Source of the DNA: Bacillota bacterium
GTDB lineage: Bacteria; Bacillota; Clostridia; Lachnospirales; Lachnospiraceae
Length of the DNA: 64,000 bases
Assembly: GCA_023439125.1 (NCBI GenBank)
Contig: JAEXOU010000016.1
Location: 191,941 to 255,940, forward strand
Direction: 5' to 3'
Both the position numbers and the translations under genes were made by a program. Below the pieces are notes generated by a model, which saw only the letters and a program-made list of their open reading frames with translations, did not search any database and had not been told where the DNA came from. Positions 59,060 through 64,000 of this stretch are shown here, in pieces. Within the stretch, counting starts at the first letter, position 1. Each line of letters begins with the position of its first letter.

Positions 59060-60583
59060 ATGGTTAAGTATCAGAACCCTGTTGTTCGGGGATGTTATCC
59101 AGACCCAAGTATATGCAGAAATGGAGAATGGTTTTATCTGGTAAACAGCACATTTGAATATTTTCCTGGAGTACCAGTATTTCGAAGCAAAAATCTTGTA
59201 CAATGGGAGCAAATTAGCCACTGTATTAGTAGAGAAGAACAGCTTCAGTTATGTCCAACTTTAAGGCAGAGTGCATCTGGTATATTTGCACCTTCGATCC
59301 GCTGTAAGGATGATACTTTCTATATGGTTGTAACAAATGTTACAGATGAGACAAAGGATAAAGGAAATTTTTATGTTTGGACGAAAGATCCAGCAGGGGA
59401 ATGGTCAGATCCAATTTTTCTTGGAACCCCAGGGATTGATCCTTCTTTCTTTTTTGATGACGATGGTAGAGAATACTATATTGGTACATCAGAACATCAA
59501 ATCTATATTTGTTCTATGAGTCTTAAGGAGCAGAAAATCATAGGTGAACGGATTGTGATTTGGACGGGTACTGGTGGAAGTTATCCAGAAGGTCCACATA
59601 TTTATAAAAAGAATGGTTGGTATTATCTTTTAATTTCTGAAGGTGGTACTGAGCGAAGCCATATGATTACAATGGCAAGGAGCAGACATCTTAAAGGACC
59701 TTATGAAGCTTGTCCATATAATCCAGTGTTGACAAATCGCAGTCTTTTAAGGCCAATTGAGTCAATTGGACATGCTGACTTAGTTGAAGATATGAATGGA
59801 AACTGGTGGGCTGTTTGCTTAGGGACTAGAACGTTTTCTTACCCACCAAAGCATAATCTTGGACGTGAGACGATGCTCGTACCAGTTCATTGGGAGCAGG
59901 ATTGGCCGGTGTTTGGTAACAATGGAACTCTCGATAAAGACATTGAGACAGACTTATTACCAGCGGAGTACATAAAAAAACAGAAGAATGAGACCTATTA
60001 TTGTGATTTTACATCACAGAATCTCGATATGTCATGGAATACTTTATACACCCCAACTGAAAGATTTTGGAAAACTGGAGATGGAGTATTAGAGTTGCTT
60101 GGGAATGAACACTCACTTTCGGATATGGCAGCTTACGCTTGGATGGGTAGACGACAGTCAGAACATCATACAGTGACTATGGTTGAATTAATGTTTGAAC
60201 CAAAGGATCAGGAAGAAGCTGGACTTACAATCTTTATGAACCATAAACATCATTATGAGGCTGCTGTTATTAGCCAAGATGGTGAAAAGAAACTTATCTT
60301 TCGCAGACAAATTGGTTCGTTAATTAAAATAGAGCAAATAATTCCTGTAAATGGTGAGAAGGTAACTCTTGAATTAGAATCTAACTTAGACAATTATGCT
60401 TTCTATTATCGCTTTCAAGACGGAGAGAGAAGATTTCTTGGACAAGGAGAAACCGTATATTTGACAACAGAAGTAGGTGGTTCTTTTACTGGTAATTACA
60501 TTGCACTTTATAGTATGGGAAATGGAAATAAATGTACCTCAAGTGCGAGATTTGCTAATTTTACATATCGAGAGAAAATATAA
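59060..60583 (+). CDS. GH43 beta-xylosidase / arabinofuranosidase
   Basis: A 507-residue cytoplasmic GH43 enzyme (no signal peptide). The N-terminal five-blade propeller has the three catalytic acids: Asp15 in CYPDPSI (base), Asp127 in GIDPSFF (pKa tuner) and Glu177 in SYPEGPHI (acid). The C-terminal 190 residues form a beta-sandwich (concanavalin-like) typical of xylan-oligosaccharide-acting members (GH43_11/12 type). It would trim imported xylo- and arabinoxylo-oligosaccharides made by the secreted GH10. AAAGGAGAGG precedes the ATG. Confidence 0.85.
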   Translation: MVKYQNPVVRGCYPDPSICRNGEWFYLVNSTFEYFPGVPVFRSKNLVQWEQISHCISREEQLQLCPTLRQSASGIFAPSIRCKDDTFYMVVTNVTDETKDKGNFYVWTKDPAGEWSDPIFLGTPGIDPSFFFDDDGREYYIGTSEHQIYICSMSLKEQKIIGERIVIWTGTGGSYPEGPHIYKKNGWYYLLISEGGTERSHMITMARSRHLKGPYEACPYNPVLTNRSLLRPIESIGHADLVEDMNGNWWAVCLGTRTFSYPPKHNLGRETMLVPVHWEQDWPVFGNNGTLDKDIETDLLPAEYIKKQKNETYYCDFTSQNLDMSWNTLYTPTERFWKTGDGVLELLGNEHSLSDMAAYAWMGRRQSEHHTVTMVELMFEPKDQEEAGLTIFMNHKHHYEAAVISQDGEKKLIFRRQIGSLIKIEQIIPVNGEKVTLELESNLDNYAFYYRFQDGERRFLGQGETVYLTTEVGGSFTGNYIALYSMGNGNKCTSSARFANFTYREKI

Positions 60584-60616
60584 CTTTGGAAAAGTAAGTC
60601 AAGATTTTATTTTTAG

Positions 60617-60651
60617 AACAGCCAGATGATAAAAAGTCTGGCTGTTTTTTT
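60617..60651 (+). terminator. Intrinsic terminator
   Basis: AACAGCCAGA pairs with TCTGGCTGTT (10 bp), then TTTTTTT; ends the GH43 gene. Confidence 0.85.
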
Positions 60652-60655
60652 GCGC

Positions 60656-60684
60656 AATCGGAAAGCTCTTCGAACTTCCGATTA
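60656..60684 (+). repeat. Short family A-like hairpin, variant A5
   Basis: AATCGGAA..TTCCGATT, with the bulge CTCTTCGAAC between; it begins 4 bases after a terminator U-run and resembles only the first hairpin of the A repeats. Confidence 0.4.
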
Positions 60685-60782
60685 ACAAAAAAAGTTAAGA
60701 GAATTCTTTTTAAAGTGATAAAGTCACAGAAAAGAATTGAATTCATTGGTATGATACAAAAAAGTAAATAAAGGAGATTTTT

Positions 60783-60986
60783 ATGAAACGATATGCTAAC
60801 GTATTTCAGAGAGAATGTGTTGCCTGTGGTACATGCGTTAAAGTATGTCCGCGAGATGCAATAGCAATTGTAAGTGGTATGTTTGCTGAGGTAAATCCGA
60901 ATAAGTGCGTAGGTTGTTCTTTATGCGCTAAGGCTTGCCCAGCATCCGTTATTGATATGAAAGAATATGATAAAACAATTAGTTAA
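60783..60986 (+). CDS. Ferredoxin-like 2x[4Fe-4S] protein
   Basis: A 67-residue ferredoxin with two CxxCxxCxxxCP motifs: CVACGTCVKVCP and CVGCSLCAKACP. It carries electrons in the cytoplasm. It begins a set with a NapH/NosR-like membrane iron-sulfur protein (21 bases later) and a CoA-disulfide reductase-like flavoprotein. AAGGAG lies before the ATG. A PsaC/8Fe-ferredoxin type is most likely. Confidence 0.85.
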   Translation: MKRYANVFQRECVACGTCVKVCPRDAIAIVSGMFAEVNPNKCVGCSLCAKACPASVIDMKEYDKTIS

Positions 60987-61006
60987 AATTAAAATTGAGG
61001 TGAAAT

Positions 61007-61621
61007 ATGAAAAATAGTATAAAAAAGGGAAAGAAAAAGTGGTATGATTATTTATGGATCACATCTGTTTTATATTTAATCTTAGGATTTTTTAATATTA
61101 TGTTTGCGTGGTTAGGTCTAATCTGTTTTTTTGTTCCTCTGATTATATCAATTAAGACAGGAAACAAAACATATTGTAATCGATATTGTGGTCGAGGTCA
61201 GTTATTTTCGTTACTTGGAACAAAGCTGAAGCTTTCGAGAAATAAAACGATACCATCTTTTTTGCGAAAATCATGGTTTCGATATAGTTTCTTAGCGTTC
61301 TTCTTATTCATGTTTGCTAATATGATAGCTACAACTATCTTTGTATTTCAGGGAACAAGTAGCTTGAGACAAGTAATAAAATTATTATGGACATTTAAAC
61401 TTCCATGGAACTTTGCATATCACGGTACAGTTTTTGCACCATGGGTCGCACAATTTGCTTTTGGCTTTTATAGTGTTATGCTAACCTCAACAGTTTTGGG
61501 TATAATCACTATGATCTTATTTAAGCCGAGATCATGGTGTGTATATTGTCCAATGGGAACAATGACTCAGGGGATTTGTAAGATAAAACATAAAGTTTCA
61601 TCAAGTTCATTGAAGCAGTAA
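61007..61621 (+). CDS. NapH/NosR-like membrane iron-sulfur protein
   Basis: A 204-residue protein with about four transmembrane segments and two Cys motifs typical of NapH/NosR/CcoG-type 4Fe-4S-binding membrane proteins: CNRYCGRGQ after the second helix and CVYCPMGTMTQG near the C-terminus. Proteins of this type move electrons between quinol or ferredoxin and the outside face. Here it follows a ferredoxin gene, and the flavin-containing disulfide reductase comes next. GAGG lies before the ATG. The exact substrate is unknown. Confidence 0.75.
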   Translation: MKNSIKKGKKKWYDYLWITSVLYLILGFFNIMFAWLGLICFFVPLIISIKTGNKTYCNRYCGRGQLFSLLGTKLKLSRNKTIPSFLRKSWFRYSFLAFFLFMFANMIATTIFVFQGTSSLRQVIKLLWTFKLPWNFAYHGTVFAPWVAQFAFGFYSVMLTSTVLGIITMILFKPRSWCVYCPMGTMTQGICKIKHKVSSSSLKQ

Positions 61622-61664
61622 TAGTGTGAAACATAAAAAAATTAAGGATTAAAAGGAGGAGTTT

Positions 61665-63365
61665 ATGAGCCGTAAAATTGTTATTATTGGAGGAGTTGCA
61701 GGTGGAGCTTCTACTGCAACCAAATTAAGAAGAAACAGCGAAGAAGATCATATTATTATGTTTGAAAAAGGACCACATGTTTCCTTTTCCAATTGTGCAC
61801 TTCCTTATTATCTGAGTGGAACAATTAAGAAGGCAGAAAGGCTAGTCCTGATGGATCCTGAGAAGTTTAAGAAACAGTACAATATTGATGCTAGAGTAAA
61901 TAGTGAGGTTGAAGCAATCGACAGAGAGAAGAAACAGGTGATTGTTAGAAATCTAGTTACAGGCGAGCAATATGTAGAAAGTTATGATAAGTTAATATTA
62001 TCTCCAGGTGCTTCTCCAATTGTTCCAAACATTGATGGAATCGACAAGGTGAACGTATTTACAGTTAGAAATGTTGTGGATATTGAACGCCTCCATCAGT
62101 TTGTGTCCAAACAGACGTCAAAAAATGTGGTTGTAATCGGCGGCGGTTTTATTGGAGTAGAAGTAGCAGAAAATCTGAGAAATGCACAATATAATGTAAC
62201 GTTAGTAGAAGGAAGTAATCAGATATTACATCCATTCGATTATGATATGGTACAGATTTTCCATAAAGAAATCGTGGATCAGGGGATTGATTTAATCGTT
62301 GAAGATAAGGTGGAACGATTTGAAGAAAATATTGTTGTTCTGTCATCAGGTAAAAAAATTCCTGCGGATACCGTTGTCATGGCAATCGGAGTTCGACCAG
62401 AGACAAAGTTAGCAAAAGACGCACAAGTTGAGCTTGGCAAGACTGGTGCAATTCAAACTAACGTGAATTATTGTACAAATGATCCTGATATTTATGCGAT
62501 TGGAGATGCAATTGAAGTTTCGAATGCATTGTCGAATCAAAAAATGAAATTAACACTTGCAGGACCGGCGTTAAAGCAAGCAAGAGCCGTAGCTGAGCAT
62601 ATCAATCATAAGATCACACCAAACCATGGTTATATTGGTTCTTCTGCAATTCGAGTATTTAATTACAATGGGGCGTGCACAGGCTTAAATGAAGAACTAA
62701 TTCAACTGCTTGGTCTAAAGATAGATTATGAAATTGTTCGTATAATACTAAGTGATAAGGTAGGAATTATGCCAGATGCTAGTCCGATGCATTTTAAATT
62801 ATTATTTGAAGTGCCAACTGGAAAAATACTCGGTGCTCAAGCAATTGGCAAAGGGGATGTGACAAAGAGAATTGATATTATTGCAACTACGATAAAATTT
62901 GGTGGTACCGTTGAAGATTTAAAGGATTTGGAGTTATGTTATGCACCATTGTATTCAACAGCAAAGGATATTGTAAATTATGCTGGATATGTAGGCTCTA
63001 ATCTACTAAATGGTGATTTTAAGCAGGTTAATGTAGATAAAATTAGAGAACTTGTAGAAAGTAATAGTTTTATCATAGATGTAAGAGAAGTGATTGAATA
63101 TGAGAGAGGTCATATCAAAGGTTCCATCAATATTCCATTAAGTGAGTTAAGAGATAGGATTCATGAGATTCCAAAAGATAAGCCAGTTTATCTTCATTGC
63201 AGAACAGGACAAAGAAGCTATAATGCTGTTTTAGCACTTCAGAATCTTGGGTTTGATAATGTAGTTAACATTACAGGAAGTTTTCTTGGACTTTCGTTTT
63301 ATGAAGCTTTCAATGATCATAGACTTAATCGAGAACGTATCGTGACAGAATACAATTTTAATTAG
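61665..63365 (+). CDS. CoA-disulfide reductase-rhodanese fusion
   Basis: An FAD-dependent pyridine nucleotide-disulfide oxidoreductase of 566 residues with a C-terminal rhodanese domain. GGVAGGASTATKLRR is the FAD loop, Cys44 in SFSNCALPYY is the single active-site Cys typical of CoA-disulfide reductase / NADH oxidase types, and GGGFIGVEVAENL is the NADH loop. The rhodanese part (about 465-555) has Cys512 in HCRTGQRSYN. Known fusions reduce CoA persulfide or polysulfide, so a role in sulfur or redox balance is likely. GGAGG precedes the ATG. Confidence 0.85.
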   Translation: MSRKIVIIGGVAGGASTATKLRRNSEEDHIIMFEKGPHVSFSNCALPYYLSGTIKKAERLVLMDPEKFKKQYNIDARVNSEVEAIDREKKQVIVRNLVTGEQYVESYDKLILSPGASPIVPNIDGIDKVNVFTVRNVVDIERLHQFVSKQTSKNVVVIGGGFIGVEVAENLRNAQYNVTLVEGSNQILHPFDYDMVQIFHKEIVDQGIDLIVEDKVERFEENIVVLSSGKKIPADTVVMAIGVRPETKLAKDAQVELGKTGAIQTNVNYCTNDPDIYAIGDAIEVSNALSNQKMKLTLAGPALKQARAVAEHINHKITPNHGYIGSSAIRVFNYNGACTGLNEELIQLLGLKIDYEIVRIILSDKVGIMPDASPMHFKLLFEVPTGKILGAQAIGKGDVTKRIDIIATTIKFGGTVEDLKDLELCYAPLYSTAKDIVNYAGYVGSNLLNGDFKQVNVDKIRELVESNSFIIDVREVIEYERGHIKGSINIPLSELRDRIHEIPKDKPVYLHCRTGQRSYNAVLALQNLGFDNVVNITGSFLGLSFYEAFNDHRLNRERIVTEYNFN

Positions 63366-63405
63366 AGAAAGACTTTTATTATTTCAAAGATAAATAGAAG
63401 AAGGG

Positions 63406-63450
63406 AAAATCAGGAGCAATCAACATTTTCGATGAATGCTCCTGATTTTT
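63406..63450. terminator. Bidirectional terminator
   Basis: AAAATCAGGAGCA pairs with TGCTCCTGATTTT, with T-runs for both strands; it separates the disulfide reductase from the convergent small gene at 63496. Confidence 0.8.
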
Positions 63451-63495
63451 ATATGTCTATTATTATTTGTAAATGAATTGATCTTGAATTATAGT

Positions 63496-63663
63496 CTATT
63501 TTTTCTTATTCTCTCCAAACTTATGACCAGAGGAAGAGGGCGTAGAATCTCCACTTACATAGTCAGTAGTTTTATTATTTGGGCGTTCCTGATTGTTGAT
63601 AACAGAGTTGCCGTTGCCATTACCAGCTTTTTTATTCACGATCGTAAAATTAACATCTCCCAT
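63496..63663 (-). CDS. 55-residue small hypothetical protein
   Basis: A minus-strand ORF with GAGGTCATCGT right before its ATG, encoding a hydrophilic peptide rich in Asn, Gly, Ser and Lys (MGDVNFTIVNKKAGNGNGN, later SGHKFGENKKK). It shares the bidirectional terminator at 63406. No signal peptide, membrane segment or known family is seen. The open frame on the opposite strand here (63436-63717) is hydrophobic and lacks a ribosome-binding site, so the minus-strand reading is favoured. Confidence 0.5.
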   Translation of the reverse strand: MGDVNFTIVNKKAGNGNGNSVINNQERPNNKTTDYVSGDSTPSSSGHKFGENKKK

Positions 63664-63835
63664 ACGATGACCTCTTTTCTTAAAATAACCTTTTCGAAAC
63701 TACAGTTTATACATTAACAGTATGTATCAATGTATTTGAAATCATGCATGACTTATGATACATGACATTTTTCATCAAAATCATCCTTGTTCTTGGTACT
63801 CTCATCATAAGAAGTCGGGTTTAAAAAAAGAAATA

Positions 63836-64000
63836 TGACGTCATTTTACACAAAGAAATGTTAAGAGTATGGGATGACAAACATAATTTAGGAGCATACT
63901 GTTATGAAGTCGTCGGTACTTAGGGCCTGTATTTTAGGCCCTTATGTACCGTTACGAACTTCATTCAAGCGAAAGCGTGTTGCGTATAAATTATGTTTGT
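63836..64000. mobile_element. Family B MITE-like element, copy B2 (cut by window end)
   Basis: Read in reverse complement it follows the full copy at 48233: same terminal GGGATGACAAACATAATTTA, same core (TACGCAACACGCTTTCGCTT, GGCCTAAAATACAGGCC), opposite orientation. Its far end lies outside the window. Confidence 0.6.

Noticed and set aside
63436..63717. 93-codon plus-strand ORF near the window end
   Set aside because: Starts inside the terminator stem without a ribosome-binding site; the minus-strand 55-codon ORF is better supported.

Overview
The window is low-GC DNA with tightly packed genes, strong AGGAGG-type ribosome-binding sites, extended -10 promoters and many U-run terminators. 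It reads as a chromosomal segment of an anaerobic, plant-polysaccharide-degrading clostridium of the Lachnospiraceae type, probably close to Clostridium (Lachnoclostridium) phytofermentans. That placement is inferred from gene content; no database was searched. No rRNA, tRNA, CRISPR array, prophage or complete transposase was recognised.

Layout. 1-8.3 kb: a solute-binding lipoprotein cut by the window edge, a structured intergenic stretch, then small enzymes (GNAT acetyltransferase and P-loop kinase each fused to a Cys-rich DUF3795 domain, a second kinase, a 37-residue basic protein, flavodoxin, antiporter, GyrI-like protein). 8.4-16.6 kb: a cytoplasmic esterase/GH27 fusion, a rhodanese protein, a DUF4190-like protein, lgt, an HD hydrolase, a Gfo/Idh/MocA oxidoreductase and an SDR. 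16.7-20.7 kb: a LysR regulator divergent from a three-gene ABC-2 exporter, then a BFD-like [2Fe-2S] protein. 21.0-27.0 kb: a 1992-residue secreted xylanase with Ig-like, CBM9-like, CE1 esterase and GH10 domains. 27.3-29.6 kb: an amino-acid ABC transporter whose binding protein appears circularly permuted. 29.7-33.6 kb: thpR, a frameshifted membrane protein and an AmmeMemoRadiSam pair. 33.7-36.2 kb: small unknown proteins with a decayed paralogue. 36.2-41.7 kb: argS behind an Arg-rich leader peptide and terminator, a triple FMN-binding lipoprotein, a PilZ protein and a decaying blaI/blaR1 pair. 41.7-46.5 kb: AraC regulator divergent from a GH115 alpha-glucuronidase, then a GNAT protein. 46.6-55.1 kb: two ThuA-like paralogues, an autoregulated TetR/hydrolase operon, nth, degV, two AraC/GyrI regulators and a transglutaminase-like protein. 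55.3-58.1 kb: leuS behind a Leu T-box. 58.1-64 kb: tandem hairpin repeats, a rhodanese lipoprotein, GH43, and a ferredoxin / NapH-like / CoA-disulfide reductase-rhodanese redox group.

How it fits together. The secreted GH10/CE1 enzyme would cut and deacylate xylan outside the cell. The cytoplasmic GH115, GH43 and GH27 enzymes, none with a signal peptide, would finish imported substituted oligosaccharides. Two aminoacyl-tRNA synthetase genes in one window show two different attenuation designs: an apparent ribosome-sensing leader peptide for argS and a tRNA-sensing T-box for leuS.

Non-coding structure is unusually rich. At least four repeat families are present. Family A consists of multi-hairpin repeats fused directly to the U-run of intrinsic terminators (four copies plus a short variant). 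Family B is a roughly 200-bp MITE-like near-palindrome with terminal inverted repeats, found in both orientations and as deletion derivatives. Family C is a pair of long hairpins behind leuS. Family D is a 39-bp dispersed pair.
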